Source of the DNA: Actinomycetota bacterium
GTDB taxonomy: Bacteria; Actinomycetota; Acidimicrobiia; Acidimicrobiales; AC-14
Assembly (NCBI GenBank): GCA_040754375.1
Contig: JBFMCT010000016.1
Location: 1-64,000, forward strand
Length of the DNA: 64,000 bases
Direction: 5' to 3'
Shown here: in pieces, positions 20,503 to 31,415 of the stretch
Layout of the letters: every line of letters starts with the position of its first letter
Position numbering within the stretch: the first letter of the stretch is position 1
Program-made: the position numbers and the translations under genes
The notes under the pieces: model-generated
The model's input: only the letters and a program-made list of their open reading frames with translations
The model's database searches: none
Told to the model about the DNA's origin: nothing

Positions 20503-21234
20503 CTAGATGGCCTGGAGGGCCTGGCCCGGGCCCGCCCCGGGAGTCACCACGGGCGGCTCGCCCCGGGGGACGAGGTCGAAGTAGAGCTCTTCGAACTTGG
20601 TCAGGTAGATGAGCCTCTCCGCTTCGGCGGGGGTGACCGCCAGCAGGTACACGAGGTTGGGCCCGTTGGGCTGTCCCTGGGCGGACGGGAGCCCGGCGCC
20701 GTTGACGTTGAGCACCTCCACGGCCTGGAGGACGAGCTGGACCCCGGCGGGACCGTTCTGGCCGCGGGCCACGCCGTAGATGTCGATCAGGTCCCCGGCG
20801 CCCACGAAGCCGGCCACGCCGGCCACCGGCTCGAGCTCGACGGCCAGGGCCCGCTTGCCGGGGGGGATCACGACCGTCCCGATCCGGGTCTGGGGGGCGG
20901 GGAACATCTCGGCCAGCACCACGGAGCCGGCGGGGATGGTGGAGGCCGCCACCCGCCCTGCGAGCTGGCCCTCCGAGGTCACCGCGCCGTCGGGCACCTC
21001 AGCGGCGGCGACGTTGCGGGGCCTCACCAGGCCCTGGGCCAGGGCGACCGACCCGGCCGTGCCGGTGTTGACGTTCTGGGTCGTGTAGTAGACGGTGGCC
21101 TGGGGGGCGCCTCCCCCCTGGGGGGCGGGCTCCGGCCGGGCCGCCATGTAGGCGGCCCCCACGCCGCCGCCCACGAAGACGAGCACGCCAGCCGCGAGTG
21201 TCACCTTCGTCCTCCGCGCCATCGGAGCTCGCAT
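20503..21234 (-). CDS. cpaB: Tad pilus assembly protein CpaB/RcpC
   Basis: 243 residues from the ATG at 21234, chosen because AGGAGG sits seven bases upstream. An N-terminal signal anchor (VTLAAGVLVFVGGGVGAAYM), then a SAF-like beta-clip domain (VYYTTQNVNTGT...LAGRVAASTIPAGSVV) and the RcpC domain with GKRALAVELEPVAGVAGFVGAGD-type sequence (DLIDIYG). The family acts in the periplasm or cell wall space at the pilus base. First gene of the leftward Tad operon, divergent from the TadE gene. Confidence 0.88.
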   Translation of the reverse strand: MRAPMARRTKVTLAAGVLVFVGGGVGAAYMAARPEPAPQGGGAPQATVYYTTQNVNTGTAGSVALAQGLVRPRNVAAAEVPDGAVTSEGQLAGRVAASTIPAGSVVLAEMFPAPQTRIGTVVIPPGKRALAVELEPVAGVAGFVGAGDLIDIYGVARGQNGPAGVQLVLQAVEVLNVNGAGLPSAQGQPNGPNLVYLLAVTPAEAERLIYLTKFEELYFDLVPRGEPPVVTPGAGPGQALQAI

Positions 21235-21289
21235 GTCAGTTCCTCCTGGGGCCCGACGGTTGTCGGGTATCCCGGGATGATCGGCACCC

Positions 21290-21309
21290 GGGCTCAAGGA
21301 GTTGAGCCC
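21290..21309. promoter_or_regulatory. perfect 8-bp inverted repeat between the divergent Tad operons
   Basis: GGGCTCAA (21290-21297), four-base loop GGAG, TTGAGCCC (21302-21309). It lies in the 94-bp region between cpaB and the TadE gene, 20 bp before the TadE start. It could be an operator shared by both operons or an RNA hairpin in the TadE leader. Confidence 0.45.
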
Positions 21310-21328
21310 TGATGACGACAAGGGACCT

Positions 21329-21799
21329 ATGGCAGTGGGCCGCGTCCATCCCCGAGAAGCCGGAGCGGTGCTGGTCGAGACGGTCGTCGTCCTGCCCGTG
21401 CTGCTGGCCCTGGTGCTGGGGACCGTGTCGGGCGGCTTCGCCTACGCCCAGAAGATCGCCGTGGTGGACGCCGTGCGCGAAGGGGCCCGCTATGGGGCCA
21501 GCCTGCAGCTCGGCAGCGGCCCGACGGCCGTCGCCGACTTCGAGGCAGCCGTCAAGAACAGGGTGGTGAGCCTGTCGGGGGGTTCCCTCACCGCTCCTCA
21601 GGTCTGTGCCCGGCTCGTCCTGCCCAACGGGGGCAATGACTGCGGGGTGAACGACCCTGCGGGTGCGTCGGCCGAGCCGACAGTCCAGCTCGTCAAGGTC
21701 TCGGCCGCCACCCAGGCCACCCTCCAGTTCTTCTTCGCCAGCATGGACCTCACGCTCGACGGCCGGGCCGCGGCCCGCTACGAGAGGGACACGGGGTGA
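21329..21799 (+). CDS. TadE-like pseudopilin
   Basis: 156 residues from ATG 21329 (AAGGGA eight bases upstream; a TTG at 21302 is in frame but lies in the inverted repeat). N-terminal pseudopilin-type segment: REAGAVLVETVVVLPVLLALVLGTV, with the VE before the hydrophobic helix. The remainder is a small extracellular domain with two Cys (VCARLV, NDCGV). TadE proteins are minor subunits processed by a prepilin peptidase. The stop overlaps the next start (GTGA). Confidence 0.8.
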   Translation: MAVGRVHPREAGAVLVETVVVLPVLLALVLGTVSGGFAYAQKIAVVDAVREGARYGASLQLGSGPTAVADFEAAVKNRVVSLSGGSLTAPQVCARLVLPNGGNDCGVNDPAGASAEPTVQLVKVSAATQATLQFFFASMDLTLDGRAAARYERDTG

Positions 21800-23799
21800 G
21801 CGGCCGGGCCCGGGAGTTGTTGGCCGCCCGCCGAGGCGACGAGCGGGGCCTGGCCATCGTGATCGTGTCGCTGATGGTCACGGGGATCGCCCTGATCGTG
21901 GCCTTGGTGGTCGACCTGGGCCAGGTGCGGACCGACCGGCGGATGAACAAGAGCGTCACCGACCTGGCGGCGCGCGCCGGGATCTCCCGGCTCCCCTTCG
22001 GTCCCTGGGCCGGGGTGTGCCGGGCACGGGGCTACCTGCTGGAGAACGCCTCGTTCTCGGTGTTCGACCCCGGCAGCGAGACGTGGTCCAACGCCGCCGC
22101 CCCCCCGACCGTGTACCCCTCCAACCCCTGCCCGGCCAACCCCCTCCAGCCCGACAGCACACCGTGCGCCCCCGACAACCCGGCCACGTGGGCCAAGCTC
22201 CAGGCGACGGCCGGCGGCGGGCGCTTCACCGTCGAGATCCAGAGCGGCTACTACCTACCCGACCCCCGGTTCCCCGAGGACGCGGGGCGGGGTGACACCG
22301 GCGACCCGGCCCAGGGGGGCTGTGACAACCTCTCGGTAGTCGTCACCCAGCTACGGCCCACCACCTTCGGCCAGGTCGCCGGCGCCGGCTCGATCACGTC
22401 GGTCATCCGCTCGGTCGGCCGGCTCAACGCCATCGAGACGATCGAGTTCGTGGCTGCCCTCCAGCTCCTGGAACGCAATGCCTGCAACGTCCTGCAGACC
22501 GGTGGTTCGAACACCCGCGTGATCTCCCAGGCCTTCGGCGAGTACCCGGGGACCATCCAGATCGACTCGGCGGCCGATTCCGGGAGTTGCCCCTCGCCCA
22601 TCCTGAACTCCCAGTCGACCTCAGGCGGGCCGTCGGTGGTGGCCTGCAGTACCAACTCCACCAACCCGGCCTGCTCGGGCGGCACGGGAGTGCACAAGTC
22701 GCGAATCGGGATCTACGCCCTCAACTTCAACCGGCCACCGGGCAACATCACCAACGGCTTCCCGGCCACCTACGGCGACACCGTGGCCATCGCCTCGCCC
22801 CGCACCGGGCGCAAGTTCGCCGACCGCCGCTACCGCCAGAACGTCGTCGACCTCGACGCCGAGGTCCAGTCGGTGCTCACGGGCAACGGCGGGCTGCCCC
22901 CGGGGTGTACGTCGGTGTCCAACAATTCGTGTACCGGCAATGGGGTGACGTGGCTCGTGCTCAGCCAGAGCGACTGCAACAGCTTCGCCACCTTCTTCCT
23001 CATACCGGGGCGCTCCACGGCCCAGCACATCTGGTTCAACTGCGACATCACGGTCAACTCCGCGCTCACGTTGTCCGCCCCCAACTCCTACATCGTGATC
23101 AACGGAGCGCTCACGATCAGCGGCGCATTCACGATCTCCGACCCCCGCAAGGTCTACGTCTGGGGCCGGCCCAGTGGGAACCGGGTGGGCATCGACGTGG
23201 GCGGGTCGACGAGCATCCTCACCGTCAACAACGGCCTCAGCCCCACGTGCAGCCTGCGGACGGGCCCGGGCAACGCCAACCGGCTGGTCCTGGCCAACGG
23301 CCAGCTCAAGGTCGGCTCCGGGGCCACCCTGCGCCTGTGCCAGACCTTCGTGTACCTGGCCAGCGGTTTCGGCAAGGTGCCGGCCACCGACGGCACGGTC
23401 CCGTGCAAGACGTCGGCGTGCACCAGCTACACCGGGACGGTCAGCATCTCCAGCGGCGGCTTCGTCGACTGGTCGGCGCCCAACGAGATCACCGGCCGGC
23501 TCCCGACGGCCTCGGAGCTGGCCACCACCAACCGCTACGAGGACCTGGCCCTGTGGACCGAGGCCGGTGGCAACTCCAACGGGATGGCCGGGGGGGCCAC
23601 GACCAGCATGGCCGGGTCGTTCTTCATGCCCAACGCCGACTCGTTCAACCTGACGGGCGGGGGTGCGCTGCCCGTCTACCTGAGTGCGCAGTTCATCGCC
23701 ACCAGCCTCAAGGTCAGCGGTGGGGCCACCATCAACCTCGTCCCCAACCCCGAGGACTCCATCCCCACCGCCATCTACAACACGCTCCTGGTGCGGTAG
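21796..23799 (+). CDS. TadG-like secreted pilus-associated protein
   Basis: 667 residues. N-terminal TadG-like segment: DERGLAIVIVSLMVTGIALIVALVVDLG, one anchor helix followed by the QVRTDRRMNKSVTDLAARAGI region typical of the family. The long outer part is Cys-containing and poor in Lys; from about residue 390 it alternates short beta-like strands (INGALTISGAFTIS, NNGLSPTC, SGATLRLCQTFVYL, GTVSISSGGFVDW), suggestive of a right-handed beta-helix or adhesin-like domain. Coupled to the TadE gene by GTGA overlap. Function beyond pilus assembly or adhesion is inferred. Confidence 0.78.
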   Translation: MSGRARELLAARRGDERGLAIVIVSLMVTGIALIVALVVDLGQVRTDRRMNKSVTDLAARAGISRLPFGPWAGVCRARGYLLENASFSVFDPGSETWSNAAAPPTVYPSNPCPANPLQPDSTPCAPDNPATWAKLQATAGGGRFTVEIQSGYYLPDPRFPEDAGRGDTGDPAQGGCDNLSVVVTQLRPTTFGQVAGAGSITSVIRSVGRLNAIETIEFVAALQLLERNACNVLQTGGSNTRVISQAFGEYPGTIQIDSAADSGSCPSPILNSQSTSGGPSVVACSTNSTNPACSGGTGVHKSRIGIYALNFNRPPGNITNGFPATYGDTVAIASPRTGRKFADRRYRQNVVDLDAEVQSVLTGNGGLPPGCTSVSNNSCTGNGVTWLVLSQSDCNSFATFFLIPGRSTAQHIWFNCDITVNSALTLSAPNSYIVINGALTISGAFTISDPRKVYVWGRPSGNRVGIDVGGSTSILTVNNGLSPTCSLRTGPGNANRLVLANGQLKVGSGATLRLCQTFVYLASGFGKVPATDGTVPCKTSACTSYTGTVSISSGGFVDWSAPNEITGRLPTASELATTNRYEDLALWTEAGGNSNGMAGGATTSMAGSFFMPNADSFNLTGGGALPVYLSAQFIATSLKVSGGATINLVPNPEDSIPTAIYNTLLVR

Positions 23800-23822
23800 G
23801 CGCTCGCGCCACCCGAGAGCGC
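23800..23822. terminator. weak convergent hairpin after the TadG-like gene
   Basis: GCGCTC at 23800-23805 pairs with GAGCGC at 23817-23822 in the 22-bp gap between convergent genes. Short stem and no T run. Confidence 0.3.
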
Positions 23823-25894
23823 TACTCGCCGAGCAGGGCGCGGGCGGCCGCCACGATGTGGTCGGGCTCGATGAGCAGGGCGGTTTCCTGGGCCCGGTTG
23901 TAGGGCATGGCCGGCACGTCGGGCATGGCCAGGCGGCGTACGGGGGCATCGAGGTCGTAGAAGGCCTCCTCGGCGGCCAGGGCGGCCACCTCGGCCCCCA
24001 CCCCGAAGCTGACGTTGTCCTCGTGGACGACCAGCAGGCGGCCGGTGCGGCACACCGACGCCAGGACCGTGTCGCGGTCCAGCGGGGAGATCGTGCGCAG
24101 GTCGACGACCTCGACCGAGAACCCCTCGCCGGCCAGCGTTTCGGCCGCCGCCAGGGAGAGGTGGCGGTGGCGGCCGTAGGTGACGATGGTCATGTCGTCG
24201 CCCGCCCGGGCCACGTCGGCCACCCCGAGGGGGACCCGCCAGTCGCCCTCGGGCACCAGGCCCTTGACCCGCCGGTAAGTCAGCTTGTGCTCCAGGAAGA
24301 GCACGGGGTCGGGGTCGTCGACCGCCTCCCGCAACATCCCGGCCACGTCCCAGGGCGTGGACGGGCACACGACCTTGAGCCCGGCTACGTGGGCGTACAC
24401 GGCCTCCACCGCCTGGGAGTGGTAGAGCGCCCGGTGGGTGCCCCCGCCCCAGGGCGCCCGCACCACCATGGGCACCGAGAAGTCGCCGTTGGACCGGTAG
24501 TGGACCTTGGCCGCCTCGTTGACCAACTGGTCGACGCACGAGTGCAGGAAGTCGGCGAACTGGATCTCGGCCACCGGGCGCAGGCCGGCCATGGCCAGGC
24601 CTATGGCGATGCCCACGATCGAGGACTCGGCCAGTGGGGTGTCGATCACCCGGGCCGGCCCGTAGCGGTCGAGCAGGCCGTCGGTGGCCCTGAACACCCC
24701 GCCCATGATCCCCACGTCCTCGCCCAGCACCACCACCCGCTCGTCGGCCGCCATCAGGTCGTCGAGGGTCTGGCGCACGGTGTCGAGGACGCTGCGCTCG
24801 GTGCCGGTTCCCGGGTGGGCAGGGCGGGGTCGGACCTCGACGTGTTGGACCACCTCGGCCGGCACCCGCGGGATGGGCCGCAGGGGCCGGGCCCACACCC
24901 GTGCGTAGGCCATGTCGGCGGTGGCGTCGGGCGCGGCCTCGGCCTGTTCGGCAGCCTCGTTTACCTCGTCGCGCACGTGTTCGGCCAGCTTCTCCTCGTC
25001 CTCAGCCGATAGCAAGGCGTGCTCGAACAGGTAGTCGCGCAGGCGGACCAGGGGGTCGCGCCGGCGCCAGGACTCGATCTCCGCCTCCGTGCGGTAGCGG
25101 CGGTCGTCGTCGTCGGAGGTGTGCGGCAGGAGCCGGTAGGTCTTGCACTCGACCAGGGTCGGGCCCCCGCCGGCCCGGGCCTTGGCCATGGCCGCGGCCG
25201 TCGCCCCGTAGACCTCGAGGGCGTCGTTGCCGTCGACGATGACCCCCTCGAAGCCGTAGGCCACCGCCTGGTCGGCCACGTTGGGCACGGCCGCCTGCAT
25301 GGAGTGGGGGACCGAGATGGCATATCCGTTGTTCTCGCACACCAGGACGAGGGGCAGCTTGTGGATGCCGGCGTAGTTCAGGGCCTCGTGGTAGTCACCC
25401 CGCGACGACGTGGCTTCGCCGAACCAGCACACGGTCACCCGGTCCTCGCCGGCGATGGTGGCCGCGTTGGCCAGCCCGGCGGCGTGGGGGAGCTGGGTGG
25501 CGATGGGTGACGAGCCGGTGATGATGTTGAGCCGCCGGCACCCCCAGTGGCTGGGCATCTGGCGGCCGCCCGAGTTGGGGTCGCCGGGCCGGGCAAACCC
25601 GTTGAGGAACACCTCGGTGGGTGTCATGCCCAGGGTCAGCACGACGCCGTAGTCGCGGTAATAGGGGACGGCCACGTCGTAACCCCGGCGCAGAGTCCAC
25701 GCCGAACCGACCTGGCACGCCTCCTGGCCGGCGCCCGGGATGATGAACGGGATCTTGCCGATGCGCTGGAGGTTCCACAGCTTCTGGTCGACCGTGCGGG
25801 TCAGCACCATCAGCCGGTACATGGCGACGAGGTCGTCGCCCGACAGGCCGAGCTCGGTGTGGCGCCCATCCCGCTTCATGTCCGCCTGCGTCAT
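23822..25894 (-). CDS. branched-chain 2-oxoacid dehydrogenase E1, fused alpha and beta subunits
   Basis: 690 residues. The alpha half (about 1-335) has the thiamine diphosphate motif FGEATSSRGDYHEALNYA ending ENNGYAIS (159-194). The beta half (about 365-690) has VVVLGEDVG, TPLAESSIVGIAIGLAMAG and PLDRDTVLASV. Pyruvate and branched-chain E1 enzymes usually have separate subunits; here they are one chain. The adjacent Leu/Val dehydrogenase gene (31 bp upstream) suggests branched-chain 2-oxoacids as substrate rather than pyruvate. E2 and E3 genes are not in the window. GDGATSEGD of the classic motif is altered to GEATSSRGD. Confidence 0.88.
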   Translation of the reverse strand: MTQADMKRDGRHTELGLSGDDLVAMYRLMVLTRTVDQKLWNLQRIGKIPFIIPGAGQEACQVGSAWTLRRGYDVAVPYYRDYGVVLTLGMTPTEVFLNGFARPGDPNSGGRQMPSHWGCRRLNIITGSSPIATQLPHAAGLANAATIAGEDRVTVCWFGEATSSRGDYHEALNYAGIHKLPLVLVCENNGYAISVPHSMQAAVPNVADQAVAYGFEGVIVDGNDALEVYGATAAAMAKARAGGGPTLVECKTYRLLPHTSDDDDRRYRTEAEIESWRRRDPLVRLRDYLFEHALLSAEDEEKLAEHVRDEVNEAAEQAEAAPDATADMAYARVWARPLRPIPRVPAEVVQHVEVRPRPAHPGTGTERSVLDTVRQTLDDLMAADERVVVLGEDVGIMGGVFRATDGLLDRYGPARVIDTPLAESSIVGIAIGLAMAGLRPVAEIQFADFLHSCVDQLVNEAAKVHYRSNGDFSVPMVVRAPWGGGTHRALYHSQAVEAVYAHVAGLKVVCPSTPWDVAGMLREAVDDPDPVLFLEHKLTYRRVKGLVPEGDWRVPLGVADVARAGDDMTIVTYGRHRHLSLAAAETLAGEGFSVEVVDLRTISPLDRDTVLASVCRTGRLLVVHEDNVSFGVGAEVAALAAEEAFYDLDAPVRRLAMPDVPAMPYNRAQETALLIEPDHIVAAARALLGE

Positions 25895-25925
25895 CTCCCT
25901 CCGACCGGAGCAGGGCCCATCGTGG

Positions 25926-27002
25926 TTACCCGTGGGCCCGGATCTGCTGGACGTGGGCCATCTCCTCCATGCGCCGTTCGGCCAGCCGGTCGGCGGCGTC
26001 GACGGTGGTGACGCCCTCGGCCTCGGCTGTGCGCAGGACCAGCGCGGTGGTGTCGAACACCCGGGTCACGGCCTTCAAGGCTCTCTCGGGGTGGTAGCCC
26101 CGGGGCGAGAGCTCCTCGGCGATGTTGATCAACCCGCCCGCGTTCACCACGTAGTCCGGCCCGTAGAGCACACCCGCCTCGGCCAGGAGCTTGGCGCCTG
26201 CGGGCTCGGCCAGCTGGTTGTTGGCCGAGCCGACGACGGCCGCGCACCGCAGTCGGGGGATGGTAACGGCGTCGAGCAGGCCGCCCAAGGCGCACGGGGC
26301 GAAGATGTCGCAGGCCATGGTGTGGGCGTCGGGCACGTCGGTGGCCTCGACCCCGAAGCGCTCCACCATGCGGGCCACGGCCCTGTCGTTGACGTCCGCC
26401 ACGGTCACCTTGGCCCGCTCCTCGACCAAGAGGCGGACCAGGCCGCTGCCCACCTTGCCAACGCCCGACACCACGACGTGGCGGCCGGTGAGGGCGGTGT
26501 CGTGCCACAGGTGACGGGCCGTCGCCTTCATGGCGTGGAGAACGCCGAGGGCGGTGGCCACCGACGGGTCCCCTGACCCGCCCAGCTCGACGCTGGAGCC
26601 CGAGACCCAGGCCGTCTCCCGGCGGACCAGGTCCATGTCAGCCTGGGTGGTGCCCACGTCCTCGGCCGTGATGTACCGGCCCCCCAGGGAGCCCACGAAC
26701 CGGCCGTAGGCCCGCAGCAGGCCCTCGGTCTTGTCGACCGCGGGGTCACCGATGATCACCGCCTTGCCGCCGCCCAGGTCGAGGCCGGCCACGGCCGCCT
26801 TGTAGGTCATGCCCTTGGCCAGGCGCAGGACGTCCTCCAGGGCGGCGTCCTCACTGGGGTAGGGGTAGAAGCGGGTGCCCCCCAGGGAGGGGCCCAGCCG
26901 GGTGGAGTGGACCGCCACTATCGCCCGCAGCCCGGTCGCCCGGTCCTGGCAGAAGACCACCTGCTCGTAGCCGTCCGCCCCGATGCGGTCGAACACGTTC
27001 AC
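25926..27002 (-). CDS. leucine/valine dehydrogenase
   Basis: 358-residue Glu/Leu/Phe/Val dehydrogenase family enzyme: oxidative deamination of branched-chain amino acids to the 2-oxoacids used by the neighbouring E1. Substrate Lys in GMTYKAAVAG (K68) and catalytic Lys in LDLGGGKAV (K80), at the same positions as in the Bacillus leucine dehydrogenase. Also GGRYITAEDVGTTQADM and a Rossmann motif VSGVGKVGSGLV. Same strand, 31 bp before the E1 gene, so a catabolic operon for Leu, Ile and Val. Confidence 0.92.
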   Translation of the reverse strand: MNVFDRIGADGYEQVVFCQDRATGLRAIVAVHSTRLGPSLGGTRFYPYPSEDAALEDVLRLAKGMTYKAAVAGLDLGGGKAVIIGDPAVDKTEGLLRAYGRFVGSLGGRYITAEDVGTTQADMDLVRRETAWVSGSSVELGGSGDPSVATALGVLHAMKATARHLWHDTALTGRHVVVSGVGKVGSGLVRLLVEERAKVTVADVNDRAVARMVERFGVEATDVPDAHTMACDIFAPCALGGLLDAVTIPRLRCAAVVGSANNQLAEPAGAKLLAEAGVLYGPDYVVNAGGLINIAEELSPRGYHPERALKAVTRVFDTTALVLRTAEAEGVTTVDAADRLAERRMEEMAHVQQIRAHG

Positions 27003-27027
27003 GCGCCGCTCAGGCTATATGCCTTCG

Positions 27028-27390
27028 TCAGCGGACGATCAGCGTGGCGGTCTGGTGGGCCGGGTGGAGCTGGCAGTAGATCTTGAACGTGCCGCCCCGG
27101 GTCGCCCTGAACTCGATCTCGACCGTCTGGTTGGGCCCGACGACCTCGCTGATGCGGTAGCCCACGATCGAGAAGCCGTGCTCGCGGTCGGTGCCGTTGC
27201 CCACCCGCAGCACGACGGGCTGCTCCTGGTCGACGGTGATGGTCTGGGGGGTGAACCCGGGGGCGCCGTCGACGACGGCGGCCGCGATGGACCGGGTGGC
27301 GGTGTCGCGCCCGCAGGCGGCGGTGGTGAGGGCAAGGGCGGCGGCCGCGGCCACCGCCACAGCCCGCCGGCGGAGGAGTTCGGTTCTCAC
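27028..27390 (-). CDS. cupredoxin-like lipoprotein
   Basis: 120 residues from the GTG at 27390. N-terminal lipoprotein signal with lipobox ALTTAAC. The mature part is a small cupredoxin-like beta domain: REHGFSI with a candidate copper His and IYCQLHPAHQ with the Cys-x2-His pair; the usual axial Met is not evident, a second His follows instead. Probably an extracytoplasmic copper-binding or electron-transfer protein. The frame continues upstream but without a signal sequence. Confidence 0.7.
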   Translation of the reverse strand: MRTELLRRRAVAVAAAAALALTTAACGRDTATRSIAAAVVDGAPGFTPQTITVDQEQPVVLRVGNGTDREHGFSIVGYRISEVVGPNQTVEIEFRATRGGTFKIYCQLHPAHQTATLIVR

Positions 27391-27461
27391 AGGTCCCGTA
27401 CCGTACAAGTTCGGGCTTGGGCGGCGACAACCCGGGCGGCTGCGGGCACCGGTCAGGCTGC

Positions 27462-28109
27462 TCACCAGTCGGGGGCCAGGCCGTCCACGGCCCGCCAGCA
27501 GTACCAGGCGGCCACGCTCCTCCAGGGCCGGTAGAGCTCACCCAGCGGGGCCAGCTCCCGGGCCGAGGGAGCCTGGGCCAGGGCGTGCATGCGGGCGTAG
27601 CCGGCCCGGACCCCGAAGTCCCCGGTGGGCCACACGTCGGGCCGGCCCAGGTGGAACATCAGGAACATGTGGGCCGTCCACGGCCCGATGCCCCGCACCG
27701 CGGTGAGGCGTTCGACGACCTCGTCGTCGCCCTGGCGGTGCCACTGGCCCAGGCGCACCGTGCCGTCGCCGACCTTGGCGGCCAAGTCCTTGATGGACGC
27801 CACCTTGGCGGAGGACAGGCCCACCGACCGCAGGACGGCGTCGTCGGTGGCGGCCACCGCCCCGGCCGTGGGCCGCCCGCCGTAGACGGCCACGAACCGC
27901 CCGTGGATGGCAGCCGCCGCCTGGCCCGCCAGTTGCTGGTAGCAGACGGCCCGGGCCAGCGCCCCGAAGGCCCCGCCCGCCACCCTTCCCGGGCCCAGGC
28001 GGCAGGGGCCGGCCCAGGCCATCACCGCCGCCAGGGCGGGGTCGGCGGCGGCCAGGGTGGCCTCGGCCTCCGACCACCGTCGCGGGGAACCGGCTGGGGC
28101 CGTGGGCAC
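27462..28109 (-). CDS. HhH-GPD DNA glycosylase (AlkA/3-methyladenine type)
   Basis: 215 residues. The HhH-GPD motif is clear: helix-hairpin-helix AVRGIGPWTAHMFLMF, then WPTGDFGVRAGY with the catalytic Asp. ARAVCYQQLAGQAAAAIHGRF matches the DNA-glycosylase superfamily segment ahead of the hairpin. It excises alkylated bases from DNA. The GTG at 28109 lies two bases after the glnS stop, so it is downstream in the same transcript; the longer open frame before it runs antisense-like through glnS and is discarded. Confidence 0.85.
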   Translation of the reverse strand: MPTAPAGSPRRWSEAEATLAAADPALAAVMAWAGPCRLGPGRVAGGAFGALARAVCYQQLAGQAAAAIHGRFVAVYGGRPTAGAVAATDDAVLRSVGLSSAKVASIKDLAAKVGDGTVRLGQWHRQGDDEVVERLTAVRGIGPWTAHMFLMFHLGRPDVWPTGDFGVRAGYARMHALAQAPSARELAPLGELYRPWRSVAAWYCWRAVDGLAPDW

Positions 28110-28111
28110 CT

Positions 28112-30463
<2,352 letters not shown>

Positions 30464-30571
30464 GGTCGGCAACTCTACCGGTGCGTCCTCTCCCGCCCGC
30501 TGTGCAGCCGCTGGCCCCGCCCGCCTACTGTCGGCCGCCGGGCGGTGACACCACCGGAAGCGAGGAGGGCG

Positions 30572-31414
30572 ATGAGCGGGGACGCGAAGGTGGGGGCGGC
30601 GGGCGTGCTGGAGGACGAGGGGAGCCGGCCCGGCGACCGCTGGCGGGCCGGGATCGAGGCGGCGGCCCTGCCCGAGGAGCTGCGCCGCAAGTCGTCCGAC
30701 GCCCGGGTGGGCCTGACCCCCGACCGGTTCCGCTTCCGGCCCGAGGAGGACGCCACCAAACCCGTACGGCCGTCTCGCCGGCGGGCGCTGGAGGCCCTGC
30801 CCGAGGGGGGCACCGTGCTCGACGTCGGCTGCGGGGCGGGGGCGTCGAGCCTCGGCCTGGCGGCCAAGGCCGGCCTGATCATCGGCTTCGACCGCATCGA
30901 AGCCATGCTCGAGGCCTTCGCCGAGACGGCGGCCGAGCTGGGCGTCGAGGTGCGGGCCGTGCTCGGCACCTGGCCCGAGGTGGCCACCGAGGCCGGGACC
31001 GCCGACGTGGTCGTCTGCCACCACGCCATGTACGGGGTGGCCGAGGTCGAGGACTTCGTCATGGCTCTGACGGCCGCGGCCCGCCACCGGGTGGTGCTCG
31101 AGCTGTCCGAACACCCGCCCCAGTCAGGCCTCGAACCGCTGTGGAAGGCGATCCACGGGATCGACCGGCCCCGGCGTCTGGTGGCCGACGAGGCCCAGGC
31201 CGTCCTCTCGGCCCTCGGTCTCGCGGTGGAGCGGGAGGACTTCGTGGTCCCGCCCCAGCCCACCGAGGTGACCGAGGAGGTGGTGGCCATCGTCCGTGGC
31301 CGCCTCATGGTCGGCCCCGAGCGCGACGCCGAGATCGCGGACCTCCTGCGGGCCCGCGTACCCAGCGAGCACCGGGTAGCCGCCCTCTGGTGGCCCGGCG
31401 CGGCCCTGGCTTGA
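30572..31414 (+). CDS. class I SAM-dependent methyltransferase
   Basis: 280 residues from ATG 30572, seven bases after GAGGAGGG. Rossmann motif I: VLDVGCGAGASSLGLA; then GFDRIEAMLE, post-II VVVCHHAMYGVAEVEDF. Substrate not evident; the N-terminal 60 residues (with EELRRKSSDARVGLTPDRFRFRP) look like a helical cap that may bind it. Divergent from glnS with a 108-bp gap. Convergent with the DUF4389 gene. Confidence 0.82.
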   Translation: MSGDAKVGAAGVLEDEGSRPGDRWRAGIEAAALPEELRRKSSDARVGLTPDRFRFRPEEDATKPVRPSRRRALEALPEGGTVLDVGCGAGASSLGLAAKAGLIIGFDRIEAMLEAFAETAAELGVEVRAVLGTWPEVATEAGTADVVVCHHAMYGVAEVEDFVMALTAAARHRVVLELSEHPPQSGLEPLWKAIHGIDRPRRLVADEAQAVLSALGLAVEREDFVVPPQPTEVTEEVVAIVRGRLMVGPERDAEIADLLRARVPSEHRVAALWWPGAALA

Positions 31415-31415
31415 A

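Noticed and set aside
30464-31114. N-terminal extension of glnS
   Set aside because: Upstream codons are antisense to the methyltransferase and not typical of GlnRS.
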